Shown: piece by piece, positions 51,545 through 59,764 of the stretch
Position numbering within the stretch: the first letter of the stretch is position 1
Layout: every line of letters starts with the position of its first letter
Notes under the pieces: model-generated
What the model was told of the DNA's origin: nothing
Database searches by the model: none
What the model saw: only the letters and a program-made list of their open reading frames with translations
Assembly (NCBI RefSeq): GCF_900116445.1
Contig: NZ_FPBH01000021.1
Location: 120,692-184,691 of the forward strand
Direction of reading: 5' to 3'
Source: Paraburkholderia aspalathi
GTDB taxonomy: Bacteria > Pseudomonadota > Gammaproteobacteria > Burkholderiales > Burkholderiaceae
Length of the DNA stretch: 64,000 bases
Translations under genes and position numbers: made by a program

Positions 51545-52642
51545 TTAGGCCTTGTCCTGGACCACGCCACGGCGAATCTGATCCAGCTCGATCGATTCGA
51601 ACAGAGCCTTGAAGTTGCCCTCGCCGAATCCCTGATTGCCCTTGCGCTGGATGATCTCGAAGAAGATCGGCCCGATCTGGTTTTCGGTGAAGATCTGCAG
51701 CAGCAAATCGTCGGGTGCGCCGTCGATCAGGATCTTGCGCTTGCGCAATTCGTCGAGCGGCTCGCCGTGGTTCGGCACGCGGCGATCAACGAGTTCATAG
51801 TACGTGTCGATCGTATCGAGCAACGAGATGTTCGCCGCGCGCAAACCGTCCACCGTGCGGTAGATGTCGTTGCTGCCCAGCGCGATGTGCTGGATGCCTT
51901 CGCCGTGGTACTGGTCCAGATACTCCTGGATCTGACCGGCTACGTCTGAGCCTTCCTCATTGATCGGAATGCGGATTTTGCCGCACGGCGAGGTCATTGC
52001 CTTCGATTTCACGCCGGTCACTTTGCCTTCGATGTCGAAGTAACGCACTTCCCGGAAATTAAACAGACGCTCATAGAACTCCGCCCATTCCTGCATGCGG
52101 CCGCGATGGACGTTGTGCGTCAGGTGGTCGATGTAGGTCAGACCGTGGCCGACAGGGTTTGGATTCGCGCCCGGAATCGGTTCGAAGTCGACGTCGTAAA
52201 TATCGATGTTGCCGATCGTGCTCGGCTCAGCACCGTTCTTGCCGCGCCAGCGGTCGACAAAATAGATCAGCGAGTCGCCGATGCCCTTGATTGCCGGGAT
52301 GTTCAGTTCCATCGGGCCGGTCTTGTTGTCGAAGCCCCAGGCGCCTTTTTCCAGAGCCTGCTGGTAAGCCTTCGCCGCGTCCTGCACACGGAACGCGATG
52401 GCGCAGATCGACGGGCCATGCAGGCGCGTGAAGCGTTGCGCGAACGAATCTTGTTCCCCGTTAACGATGAAGTTGATTTCACCCTGGCGATACAGCGTCA
52501 CGTCTTTGTGACGATGCCGGGCGACGGCGGTGAAGCCCATCTGTTCGAACAGCTTGCCGAGCGCCTTCGGATCCGGTGCGGTGTATTCGATGAATTCGAA
52601 GCCGTCCGTGCCGACTGGGTTTTCCCAAGTTGAAACCTGCAT
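51545..52642 (-). CDS. hppD: 4-hydroxyphenylpyruvate dioxygenase
   Basis: Fe(II)-dependent oxidation of 4-hydroxyphenylpyruvate to homogentisate in tyrosine breakdown. 365 residues from the ATG at 52642 (MQVSTWENPVGTDGFEFIEY). The C-terminal vicinal-oxygen-chelate domain carries metal ligands in YIDHLTHNVHRGRM, GEGIQHIALGSNDI and, near the end, the Glu in IFFEIIQRKGNQGFGEGNFKALFES (FFEIIQRKGNQGFGEGNF). An upstream ATG at 52702 is in-frame but unsupported. It is divergent from an Lrp-type regulator with a 21-bp inverted repeat between. hmgA or fah are not in the window. Confidence 0.96.
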   Translation of the reverse strand: MQVSTWENPVGTDGFEFIEYTAPDPKALGKLFEQMGFTAVARHRHKDVTLYRQGEINFIVNGEQDSFAQRFTRLHGPSICAIAFRVQDAAKAYQQALEKGAWGFDNKTGPMELNIPAIKGIGDSLIYFVDRWRGKNGAEPSTIGNIDIYDVDFEPIPGANPNPVGHGLTYIDHLTHNVHRGRMQEWAEFYERLFNFREVRYFDIEGKVTGVKSKAMTSPCGKIRIPINEEGSDVAGQIQEYLDQYHGEGIQHIALGSNDIYRTVDGLRAANISLLDTIDTYYELVDRRVPNHGEPLDELRKRKILIDGAPDDLLLQIFTENQIGPIFFEIIQRKGNQGFGEGNFKALFESIELDQIRRGVVQDKA

Positions 52643-52757
52643 TGTCTGTCTCCATTGAGCGCCGGCGCGGGGTGTGCGAGTTAGCGCGACTGAATGAGGC
52701 AAGTGTAAAGGCCGGCTGGCGATGAAAACTTGCGAACTTAATCGTGTGCCGATACGC

Positions 52758-52778
52758 TTGAGCTATTTTCTAGCTCAA
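52758..52778. promoter_or_regulatory. 21-bp inverted repeat between hppD and lrp-like gene
   Basis: TTGAGCTA (52758-52765) and TAGCTCAA (52771-52778) are perfect 8-bp arms around TTTTC. The site lies between hppD (start 52642) and the Lrp/AsnC-like gene (start 52801), where an Lrp-family operator would be expected. The arms and the AT-rich centre fit the family, but binding is not shown. Confidence 0.65.
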
Positions 52779-52800
52779 TTTTTAAAACGGACGGCAGAAA

Positions 52801-53298
52801 ATGGCCAAAATAGAGATAGACGCCATCGACAGGCGCATTCTGGCGATCCTTCAGGCGAATGGCCGGCTGTCGAATCAGGAGATCGCGGAGCGCATCAACC
52901 TGTCGCCGAGCCCGTGTCTACGGCGTATCCGTCGACTGGAAGAGAGCGGGGTGATTCGCGGCTATGTCGCGTTGCTCGATGCGCAAAAGCTTGGGCTTGA
53001 TCTGCTCGCCTACGTCAACGTGCGGCTGGAAAAGCGCAGCGGTCCGGGGCTCAGTCCGCGTGGCGACACTACGCATGCCGATCTGTTTCGCGCGGCAGTG
53101 CAGACGTGGCCGGAGGTGGTCGCATGTCACGCGATGACGGGCGACATGGATTACCTGCTGAGAGTGCAGGTAGAGGATATGGCGCACTTTTCACGCTTCG
53201 TGCAGGACCAGTTGCTGCACCATCCCTCTGTCATCGACGTGAAGACGAGCTTTTCGCTCGAGAAGTTCAAGGAGACGACGGCACTGCCGATTTTGTGA
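52801..53298 (+). CDS. Lrp/AsnC-family transcriptional regulator
   Basis: 165 residues. The AsnC-type helix-turn-helix spans about residues 3-60: IDAIDRRILAILQANGRLSNQEIAERINLSPSPCLRRIRRLEESGVI (LSNQEIAERINLSPSPCLRR). A RAM/ACT-like domain follows, with VEDMAHFSRFVQDQLLHHPSVIDVKTSFSLEKFKETTALPI (VIDVKTSFSLEKFKETTALP). The Lrp subgroup with this N-terminus often responds to an aromatic or branched amino acid. The divergent hppD and the inverted repeat suggest control of tyrosine catabolism; this is inferred. Confidence 0.92.
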   Translation: MAKIEIDAIDRRILAILQANGRLSNQEIAERINLSPSPCLRRIRRLEESGVIRGYVALLDAQKLGLDLLAYVNVRLEKRSGPGLSPRGDTTHADLFRAAVQTWPEVVACHAMTGDMDYLLRVQVEDMAHFSRFVQDQLLHHPSVIDVKTSFSLEKFKETTALPIL

Positions 53299-53328
53299 GG
53301 GCCGACCGTGGTCAGTCGACGAACAAAC

Positions 53329-53358
53329 AAAAAGGGCGGCCAGAAGGCCGCCCTTTTT
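53329..53358. terminator. Terminator between lrp-like gene and GNAT gene
   Basis: AAAAAGGGCGGCC and GGCCGCCCTTTTT are perfect 13-bp complements around AGAA, with A and T tails on both sides. It ends the Lrp transcript and, on the minus strand, the GNAT gene. Confidence 0.92.
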
Positions 53359-53382
53359 GTTCTTCGCCCAAGCGCAAACCGG

Positions 53383-54051
53383 TTAAGCGGCCTCTGCTGC
53401 CGGCATAAACGACTCGAACAACTTCGACGCCTGACGTGCCTGGCGCTTGAGTGCGTAGTCGAACACGGCGGCTTGCTCCTGCAGCATTTCGGCGATGATG
53501 CTCGTCTGATCCGCCGGCGACAGCGTCAGATAGGCATCTGCCTCGCCGTACGCGTATTCGATCTTCATGCCGGCCTTCTTCGCGATGTGCATCATGGTCG
53601 AATTGCGCGACAGGCAATGCATGTAAAGCGTGGTGACGTGCGTATTGCGGCTGCGGATGGCGGCGCGCTCGAAGAGCTTCGAGCCAATACCTTGCCCGCG
53701 GACGCTTTCCAGCACCGACACGCCGAATTCAGCGGTGCGCTTGTCGCCTTCGGCCGGCAGATACGCCAGATGGCCGACGCCGGTGAGCTGCAACTGACTG
53801 TCGAACACGCCGAAGACCGTGTCGCGCGTGAAATCGATCGCGCGGACGTAGTTTTCAATGACGTGGTTCGGTACGACCTGGCCGAAGCGCAGAAGGCGGT
53901 CGTCTTCGCCGAGCGCGAGGAAGTGGGTCAGCAGTCGTTCGCGATCGATGGCGGTGAGCTCACGGACCAGAGCAGGCGCACGACCGCCTGGCTGCAATGG
54001 ACGATCGTGTGCAACGATCGGCTCAGCGGCGCGGGGTGTAATCATGTTCAT
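53383..54051 (-). CDS. GNAT-family N-acetyltransferase
   Basis: 222 residues. The acetyl-CoA-binding segment is ESVRGQGIGSKLFERAAIRSRN (VRGQGIGSKLFERA; the Q/RxxGxG/A loop) near residue 140. The N-terminus (MNMITPRAAEPIVAHDRPLQ) is poorly conserved. The acceptor is unknown. It lies 250 bp downstream of a TetR regulator gene; the gap contains a GAACG-N2-CGTTC palindrome at 54215 and is AT-rich. Confidence 0.88.
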   Translation of the reverse strand: MNMITPRAAEPIVAHDRPLQPGGRAPALVRELTAIDRERLLTHFLALGEDDRLLRFGQVVPNHVIENYVRAIDFTRDTVFGVFDSQLQLTGVGHLAYLPAEGDKRTAEFGVSVLESVRGQGIGSKLFERAAIRSRNTHVTTLYMHCLSRNSTMMHIAKKAGMKIEYAYGEADAYLTLSPADQTSIIAEMLQEQAAVFDYALKRQARQASKLFESFMPAAEAA

Positions 54052-54214
54052 GGTCGGGTTCTCCTTTTAATCGAGCGGCATGGTGCACCGCAAAAACGAT
54101 TTTAGCGGATATGCCGATTCCGCACTAGGGAAAACCCGTATCAAAAACTGAGGGCAGTGTCTAGAAAGTTAGCGCCCTATTTTTAATGCATTGATTATTA
54201 AAGAAAAATAAATT

Positions 54215-54226
54215 GAACGAGCGTTC
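54215..54226. promoter_or_regulatory. GAACG-N2-CGTTC palindrome upstream of the GNAT gene
   Basis: GAACG (54215-54219) and CGTTC (54222-54226) are perfect 5-bp arms around AG. It lies in the 242-bp AT-rich gap upstream of the GNAT gene and just past the stop of the TetR gene. The core matches the site at 37603. Candidate TetR-type operator; the regulator is not identified. Confidence 0.45.
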
Positions 54227-54293
54227 GTGACAAGTTGTCGCGCCTAGACAACTCGTGGCAATTATTTCCTCTGAGCAATGCTGCCGTGCGCAA

Positions 54294-54902
54294 TCAGCCT
54301 TGGGCAGAACTTAGTCCGTGATCCACCATATCGACCACCTGCTCGGCGAATTCCCGGTAACCCATCCGGCCGTCCGGCTTGAGCCAGGTGAACGTCCAGT
54401 TGATCATGCCGAACACCATCATCGTTAGCGCGGTCTGGTTTTCGCGAGTGGCGCGTTCCGGATAGGCGCGCGCCAGTTGCCGCGCAAATGCCGCGACAAC
54501 ATCGCGCTGGCGGTTCAGGATGACTTCGCGCTGGGTATCGACCAGATACTTCACGTCGTTCAGGAGCGCGACATGCCGGCTGTGCGACGTCTCGTACTCG
54601 GAGAGAAACGCCCGGATCAGCTCGGCGAACGTGTCCCGCTCGGACAGCCCGCGGCGTTGGCTCGCGCCTTCCACCTCCGCGATGATCAGCATCAGCCGCT
54701 TCGTGTAGCGGTCCAGCAGATCGAACAGGATCGCTTCCTTGCTCGCGTAATAGTGGTACAGGCGCGCTTTCGAGGTACCGCTCGCGGCCGCGAGATCGGC
54801 CATCGAGGTGCTCGGGTAGCTGGTCTGGGCGAATTTCTCCGCTGCGAGTTCGAGAATCTGGTCGCGTTGGGTTTCGTGGTCGGGGGCTCGGGTGCGGGCC
54901 AT
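54294..54902 (-). CDS. TetR-family transcriptional regulator (PaaR candidate)
   Basis: 202 residues. The helix-turn-helix lies at about residues 15-60: RDQILELAAEKFAQTSYPSTSMADLAAASGTSKARLYHYYASKEAILF (SMADLAAASGTSKARLYHYY). The C-terminal ligand domain is unremarkable. It sits 14 bp after a DUF1835 gene downstream of paaABCDE, the usual place for the phenylacetyl-CoA-responsive PaaR in this clade. A perfect 16-bp palindrome upstream of paaA would be a natural operator. The PaaR identity is inferred from position. Confidence 0.85.
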   Translation of the reverse strand: MARTRAPDHETQRDQILELAAEKFAQTSYPSTSMADLAAASGTSKARLYHYYASKEAILFDLLDRYTKRLMLIIAEVEGASQRRGLSERDTFAELIRAFLSEYETSHSRHVALLNDVKYLVDTQREVILNRQRDVVAAFARQLARAYPERATRENQTALTMMVFGMINWTFTWLKPDGRMGYREFAEQVVDMVDHGLSSAQG

Positions 54903-54916
54903 GGTCGTCTATTTTA

Positions 54917-55729
54917 TTAGTGTGGACAGGGGGCAAGCGCCGCAGACAGCTCCAGCGTGCGCCATGCGCTTGCGTCGCCACGCAGCTTGATGCGACGGGT
55001 TACGGCCAGTTCGCGGAAGCGCCACAGCACGATGCTGTCGCTCACCAGATAAAAGAGTTCAGCGGTCATCAGTTCCGCGGCAACGCGCGCGGCGGGCTGC
55101 CAGTCGCCCGTGGCGTGCTCGAGAATCAGCGCGTCCAGGTCGGCGAAGTTGCCGCTCGTGAACGTGTTGTCGCGCCAGCGGCGCGTTTCGCCGTTCGCGT
55201 GCTTGGCTTCCTGCCATTCGAGTGCGAGCCGGCTGATGCGCAGAACCGAAATCGGCGCTGCGTCGTCCAGACGCCCTTGCAGGACAGTCGGCGCGAACAT
55301 GCCGACGGACGTCGCGCGATCTTTGCGGCTGTGCGCCCAGGCGCCCGGATCGGTTAGGTCGCGAATCGACAGGCGCACTTCGTTCAGCCGTTGCGGGCTG
55401 TTGCGCAGGTGATAGCACACGCGGCGCAGCATCAACTGATCGGCTGCGCTTTCGCCGTGCCAGACCACCAGATTCGCGTCGCCCCGCGCGATGTTCTCCA
55501 GCGCTGACGCCTGCTCGCGGAATTCGCGAAGAAAATTGCGCCTCGTGTCCGCGCTGACACGGTCCCAGAACTCGGCTCGCACGTCGGGGCCGTCGTCGAT
55601 GCCGCGCAATGGACCGACCGCCAGATCGTCGCGCAGTGCGTGCACGCGATCGTCGCGGTTCGCCTCGGCTAGCGCGGCGCGCAGTGATTCGGCGGCGACA
55701 TCGCCGTTGGTGAGGTGGATGGTGCTCAT
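54917..55729 (-). CDS. DUF1835 domain protein
   Basis: 270 residues. The N-terminal DUF1835 domain reads STIHLTNGDVAAESLRAALAEANRDDRVHALRDDLAVGPLRGIDDG (IHLTNGDVAAESLRAAL; RDDLAVGPLRG), and the C-terminal part (HATGDWQPAARVAAELMT...LFYLVSDSIVLWRFRELAVTRRIKLRG) is a DUF3658-like domain. Function is unknown. It lies between the paa genes and the TetR gene, with a long hairpin at 55769-55816 on its upstream side. It may be expressed with the TetR gene. Confidence 0.85.
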   Translation of the reverse strand: MSTIHLTNGDVAAESLRAALAEANRDDRVHALRDDLAVGPLRGIDDGPDVRAEFWDRVSADTRRNFLREFREQASALENIARGDANLVVWHGESAADQLMLRRVCYHLRNSPQRLNEVRLSIRDLTDPGAWAHSRKDRATSVGMFAPTVLQGRLDDAAPISVLRISRLALEWQEAKHANGETRRWRDNTFTSGNFADLDALILEHATGDWQPAARVAAELMTAELFYLVSDSIVLWRFRELAVTRRIKLRGDASAWRTLELSAALAPCPH

Positions 55730-55768
55730 CGGCAGTGGCTTGGGCTGGCAAAAAACGCAAATGACGAA

Positions 55769-55816
55769 AGGGGCCGCTCATCGATCGGGACAGATGTCCG
55801 ATCGCGAGCGGCCCCT
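55769..55816 (-). terminator. Long hairpin after paaE
   Basis: AGGGGCCGCTC (55769-55779) and GAGCGGCCCCT (55806-55816) are perfect 11-bp arms, with a second inner stem (CGATCGG.ACA / TGT.CCGATCG) around GA. It lies between paaE (stop 55884) and the DUF1835 gene. On the minus strand it runs into CCCCTTTCGTC, a poor T run, so it may attenuate rather than end the paa transcript. Confidence 0.6.
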
Positions 55817-55883
55817 AGTGTAAGCGCATCGCGGACCTGCTGAAAGCGTTGCGGGCGCCGCATGGCCACCCGCCGCGCTCGAC

Positions 55884-56972
55884 TCAACGCTCGTCGTAAC
55901 TCACCACCACGCGATCGCTGATCGGATGGCATTGGCAGGTCAGCACGAAACCGTCGCGGATTTCGTGTTCTTCCAGGGTGTAGTTCTTTTCCATCTTGAC
56001 CTCGCCCTCGAGCACCTTTGCGCGGCAGGTGCAGCAGACGCCGCCCTTGCACGCATACGGCAGCGCGAGGCCGGCACGCAAGCCGACGTCGAGCACGCTC
56101 ACGCCCTGATACGGCAGGCGCAGCTTGCGCCTTTTCCCGTCGAGGACGATTTCGAGGTCGGCGGCCGGGGTGTCGTCGGTGATTTCGACGGGCGGCACGC
56201 CCGCTTGCGGCAGCGGCGAACCGAAGCGCTCCACATGCACTTTCTCCGAAGGCACGCCCGCGGCTTTCAACGCGGCCTCGGCCGCATCCATCATCGGGCC
56301 GGGGCCACAGATGAAGGCTTCGTCGATGGCATCGGCCGGCAGCAGGTTGTCGATGAAGGCGGCGCACTTCTCCTGGTCGAGTACGCCGTTGAACAGCTCA
56401 ACGTCCTGCAAGTCGTCCGACAGCACGTGATAGAGCACGAAGCGGTTCATGAAGCGGTTCTTCAGATCCTCGAGCTCTTCCGCGAACATGATCTGATCGA
56501 CGCTGCGGTTGCCGTACACCAGCGTGAAGGTGCTGCGCGGCTCGACTTCCAGCGTGGTCTTGATGATCGCGAGCACCGGCGTGATGCCCGAGCCGCCGGA
56601 GAATGCGATGTACTGCTGGCCCTGGTCGGCATTGAGATGCGTGAAGAAGCGGCCGTCCGGCGTCATCACGTCGATGGTGTGGCCGGGTTGCAGCGTGTCG
56701 AATGCGAAGTTCGAGAAACGCCCGCCGCGCACGCGCTTGATGCCAATGCGCAGTTCGCCGTCGCGGTCGTAATCGGTGACGCCGACGCAGATCGAGTACG
56801 AACGGCGCGTTTCCTCACCGTCGATGTGCGTTTTCAGCGTGACGAACTGGCCTTGCGTGAAGCGATAGTGGTCGCGCAGTTCGACAGGGACGTCGAAGGC
56901 GACCGAGACCGCGTCGGCGGTTTCGGGCCGCACTTCGCGGATACGCAGCGGATGAAATTGCGGGGTAGCCAT
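55884..56972 (-). CDS. paaE: 1,2-phenylacetyl-CoA epoxidase, reductase subunit PaaE
   Basis: Passes electrons from NADPH to the PaaA diiron site. 362 residues from the ATG at 56972 (MATPQFHPLRIREVRPETAD). The FAD domain shows RRSYSICVG, the NAD domain AFSGGSGITPVLAIIKTTLE, and the C-terminal plant-type [2Fe-2S] domain LPYACKGGVCCTCRAKV with a further Cys (CQCHP). A longer upstream frame to 57188 lies inside paaD and is spurious. It starts 1 bp after the paaD stop. Confidence 0.96.
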   Translation of the reverse strand: MATPQFHPLRIREVRPETADAVSVAFDVPVELRDHYRFTQGQFVTLKTHIDGEETRRSYSICVGVTDYDRDGELRIGIKRVRGGRFSNFAFDTLQPGHTIDVMTPDGRFFTHLNADQGQQYIAFSGGSGITPVLAIIKTTLEVEPRSTFTLVYGNRSVDQIMFAEELEDLKNRFMNRFVLYHVLSDDLQDVELFNGVLDQEKCAAFIDNLLPADAIDEAFICGPGPMMDAAEAALKAAGVPSEKVHVERFGSPLPQAGVPPVEITDDTPAADLEIVLDGKRRKLRLPYQGVSVLDVGLRAGLALPYACKGGVCCTCRAKVLEGEVKMEKNYTLEEHEIRDGFVLTCQCHPISDRVVVSYDER

Positions 56973-56973
56973 A

Positions 56974-57516
56974 TCAGTATGGTTTGAAGTAGTCGAAGGG
57001 TTCGCGGCAGTCGATGCAGCGGTACAGGGCCTTGCAGGCCGTCGAGCCGAATTGCGCGAGACGCTCGGTGTGCGCTGACCCGCAACGGGGGCAGGACGGC
57101 GCCGGCAGCGCGCGCGGCATGAAGCGCAGCACTTTTTCCTGCGGCGGCGCGGCTGAACCGCAATTGCCCGTGGGCGGCGCGATGCCATAGGCGCGCAATT
57201 TCTCGCGCGCTTCCGCAGTGATCCAGTCGGTGGTCCAGGCTGGCGCCAGCACAGTGGCGATCCGATACGGCTTCAGTTCAGCCACATCGAGCGCATGGGC
57301 GACGTCTTCGGCGATCTGCGACATCGCCGGGCAACCGGAATAGGTCGGCGTGATCACGACTTCGAGCGTGCCGTCGGCGGCGCGGCGCACGTCGCGCAGA
57401 ATGCCGAGTTCACGAATCGATACCACCGGAATTTCCGGATCAGGCACCGTTTCGAGCACGGCCCATGCGCGCTCGAGCGTGGCGTCGGCGGTGGGCATGG
57501 CAGTCGAGGTCGTCAT
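56974..57516 (-). CDS. paaD: 1,2-phenylacetyl-CoA epoxidase subunit PaaD
   Basis: A MIP18/DUF59-type accessory protein needed to assemble or mature the epoxidase. 180 residues from the ATG at 57516. The N-terminal domain has VPDPEIPVVSIRELGILRDV and TYSGCPAMSQIAEDV; the C-terminal zinc ribbon reads CPRCGSAHTERLAQFGSTACKALYRCIDC (CPRC, C..C pairs). The family's exact role (Fe-S or diiron insertion) is not settled. Confidence 0.94.
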   Translation of the reverse strand: MTTSTAMPTADATLERAWAVLETVPDPEIPVVSIRELGILRDVRRAADGTLEVVITPTYSGCPAMSQIAEDVAHALDVAELKPYRIATVLAPAWTTDWITAEAREKLRAYGIAPPTGNCGSAAPPQEKVLRFMPRALPAPSCPRCGSAHTERLAQFGSTACKALYRCIDCREPFDYFKPY

Positions 57517-57583
57517 CGTAAAGTTCCGTTGGGTTCCGGTTGAGCGCTCGGGTGCGTGCTCAGGTGCGTGTTCAGGTGCGTGC

Positions 57584-58387
57584 TTACCAGGTGGCGCCGG
57601 GATGCTGGCGCGCGAGGCTTTGCATTTCGGCCAGCACGAAGCCCATGTGCTCCGAGTGCTCGCCATGCTTGCCGGCCGTGATGTGCTTGACCGCTTCGGG
57701 GAGCTTGAGCGTGGCCTGGTCGAGCGTGGTCTGGACGTCTTCGAGCCATGCTGCCTCGAGATCCGACGTCAGCGGCCCGATGCCGGCGGCGGTGATGGTT
57801 TCTTCCACTGCGTCGGCGCTGAAAAACTCGCGTGTGTACGGCAGCAGATAGTCCAGCGCGGCCTGCGCGCGACGATGCGATTCGTCCGTGCCGTCGCCAA
57901 AACGAATCAGCCATTCGCTCGCGTGGTGCACGTGATAGCTGGTTTCCTTGATCGACTTCGAGGCGATCGCGGCAAGCTGTTCATCCTTCGACGTAGTGAG
58001 GGCAGTCCACAGATGCGCCATCAGCGTCGAATACAGGAAATTGCGCACGATCGTAACCGCATAGTCCTTCTCGGCTTGCGCGGTGCCAGCGAGCGGACCG
58101 TAATGTGGCAACTCGGCCAGCGTGTAGTTGGCGAACTCACGTTCCGCGCGGAAGTATGCGTAGTCGTCTTCCGTGCGGCTTTTGCCTGTGAGCTGCTGTT
58201 CCAGCGAGGCGGCGTGCGTGTACAGCAGGCGCGCCTGGCCGATCAGATCCAGACTCATGTTCGACAGAGCGATGTCCTCTTCGAGGATCGGGCCGTGACC
58301 GCACCACTCGGCATTGCGCTGACCGAGGATCAGCGCGGTGTCCGCGAGGCGCAGCACGTACTGCAGATGTTGGGGCGTGATGGTCAT
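57584..58387 (-). CDS. paaC: 1,2-phenylacetyl-CoA epoxidase subunit PaaC
   Basis: A structural subunit that forms the epoxidase core with PaaA. 267 residues. LRLADTALILGQRNAEWCGHGPILEEDIALSNMSLDLIGQARLLY (LADTALILGQRNAEWCGHGP) is characteristic. It is a ferritin-like helical protein that has lost full metal binding in the family. It lies between paaB and paaD. Confidence 0.94.
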   Translation of the reverse strand: MTITPQHLQYVLRLADTALILGQRNAEWCGHGPILEEDIALSNMSLDLIGQARLLYTHAASLEQQLTGKSRTEDDYAYFRAEREFANYTLAELPHYGPLAGTAQAEKDYAVTIVRNFLYSTLMAHLWTALTTSKDEQLAAIASKSIKETSYHVHHASEWLIRFGDGTDESHRRAQAALDYLLPYTREFFSADAVEETITAAGIGPLTSDLEAAWLEDVQTTLDQATLKLPEAVKHITAGKHGEHSEHMGFVLAEMQSLARQHPGATW

Positions 58388-58395
58388 GGCCGCGC

Positions 58396-58680
58396 TTACA
58401 TGTGGTTGACTTCGTCGGGGAGCGTGTAGAACGTCGGGTGGCGGTAAATCTTGTCGCCAGCCGGTTCGAACAGCTCAGCCTTGTCTTCCGGCGCAGACGC
58501 CGTGATCGCCGACGACGGCACCACCCAGATACTCACGCCTTCCTGGCGGCGCGTGTAGACGTCGCGCGCCATACGCAGCGCCATCGGCGCGTCGGCGGCA
58601 TGCAGGCTGCCGCAGTGTTTGTGGTCGAGTCCCTGCTTGCTGCGCACGAAGACTTCCCAAATCGGCCATTCCTTGTTCAT
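58396..58680 (-). CDS. paaB: 1,2-phenylacetyl-CoA epoxidase subunit PaaB
   Basis: 94 residues, the usual length. MNKEWPIWEVFVRSKQGLDHKHCGSLHAADAPMALRMARDVYTRRQEGVSIWVV (WEVFVRSKQGLDHKHCGSLH) is the family consensus. PaaB bridges PaaAC dimers in the complex. Start ATG at 58680; the stop is 8 bp before the paaC start. Confidence 0.95.
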   Translation of the reverse strand: MNKEWPIWEVFVRSKQGLDHKHCGSLHAADAPMALRMARDVYTRRQEGVSIWVVPSSAITASAPEDKAELFEPAGDKIYRHPTFYTLPDEVNHM

Positions 58681-58719
58681 CGCTGATCTCCTGATACTTT
58701 GTCTTGCTTGTCGCCGCCC

Positions 58720-59718
58720 TTAGGCAGCCTGCTGTTGTGCGCGCTGGCGCTGCTTTTCGGCGTGGGCGAGGGCTGCTTCGCGTACCCAGGCGCCATCGTC
58801 GTGTGCTTTCACGCGGGTCGCGAGACGTTCGCGGTTGCACGGGCCGTCGCCATTCACGACGCGCCAGAATTCTTCCCAGTCGATGTCGCCGTAGTCGTGC
58901 TGGCCGCGCGCTTCGTTCCACTTCAGGTCCGGGTCCGGCAGCGTGACGCCGAGGACCTTGGCCTGGTCGACGGTGGCGTCGACGAATTTCTGGCGCAGAT
59001 CGTCGTTCGAGACGCGCTTGATGCCCCATTTCGACGACTGGTTGCTGTGGATCGAGTCTTTGTCGCTCGGTCCGAACATCATCAGCACCGGCCACCACCA
59101 GCGGTTCACGGCTTGCTGGACCAACTCGCGTTGCGCTTCGGTGCCGCTCATCATCGACATCAGCGCGTCGAAGCCCTGGCGCTGATGGAACGACTCTTCC
59201 TTGCAGATGCGGATCATCGCGCGGGCATAAGGGCCGTAAGTGCAGCGGCACAGCGGAATCTGATTCATGATCGCCGCGCCGTCCACCAGCCAGCCGATCA
59301 CGCCGACGTCCGCCCACGTAGGCGTCGGGTAGTTGAAGATGCTCGAATATTTGGCTTTGCCCGAGTGCAATGCGGCGATCAGCTGATCGCGCGACACACC
59401 GAGCGTTTCGGCCGCGCTATATAGATAGAGGCCGTGGCCGGCTTCGTCCTGCACTTTGGCCAGCAGGATCGCCTTGCGCTTCAGGCTGGGCGCGCGGGAG
59501 ATCCAGTTGCCTTCCGGCAGCATGCCGACGATTTCAGAATGCGCGTGCTGCGAGATTTGCCGGACCAGGGTCTTGCGGTAGGCCTCAGGCATCCAGTCCT
59601 GCGCTTCGATCTTGCCGTCGGCGGCCATGACCGCGTCGAATTGCGACTGCTCGGGCGAACTCGCTGCCGCGTCGAGTGGGGCGACATTGCCGGGGATATC
59701 CAGGGATTGCGTGTACAT
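58720..59718 (-). CDS. paaA: 1,2-phenylacetyl-CoA epoxidase catalytic subunit PaaA
   Basis: Diiron oxygenase that epoxidises the ring of phenylacetyl-CoA, the first committed step of the aerobic hybrid pathway. 332 residues from the ATG at 59718 (MYTQSLDIPGNVAPLDAAAS). Metal ligands lie in AKVQDEAGHGLYLYSAAE (E, H) and ICKEESFHQRQGFDAL (E, H). A longer frame to 59766 overlaps the palindrome upstream. It is the first gene of paaABCDE. paaK and the later paa genes are not in the window. Confidence 0.96.
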   Translation of the reverse strand: MYTQSLDIPGNVAPLDAAASSPEQSQFDAVMAADGKIEAQDWMPEAYRKTLVRQISQHAHSEIVGMLPEGNWISRAPSLKRKAILLAKVQDEAGHGLYLYSAAETLGVSRDQLIAALHSGKAKYSSIFNYPTPTWADVGVIGWLVDGAAIMNQIPLCRCTYGPYARAMIRICKEESFHQRQGFDALMSMMSGTEAQRELVQQAVNRWWWPVLMMFGPSDKDSIHSNQSSKWGIKRVSNDDLRQKFVDATVDQAKVLGVTLPDPDLKWNEARGQHDYGDIDWEEFWRVVNGDGPCNRERLATRVKAHDDGAWVREAALAHAEKQRQRAQQQAA

Positions 59719-59764
59719 GGGGACGCTCTCAGCGGAAGTTGTCTGTGTGTGCGCAGTATAAACC

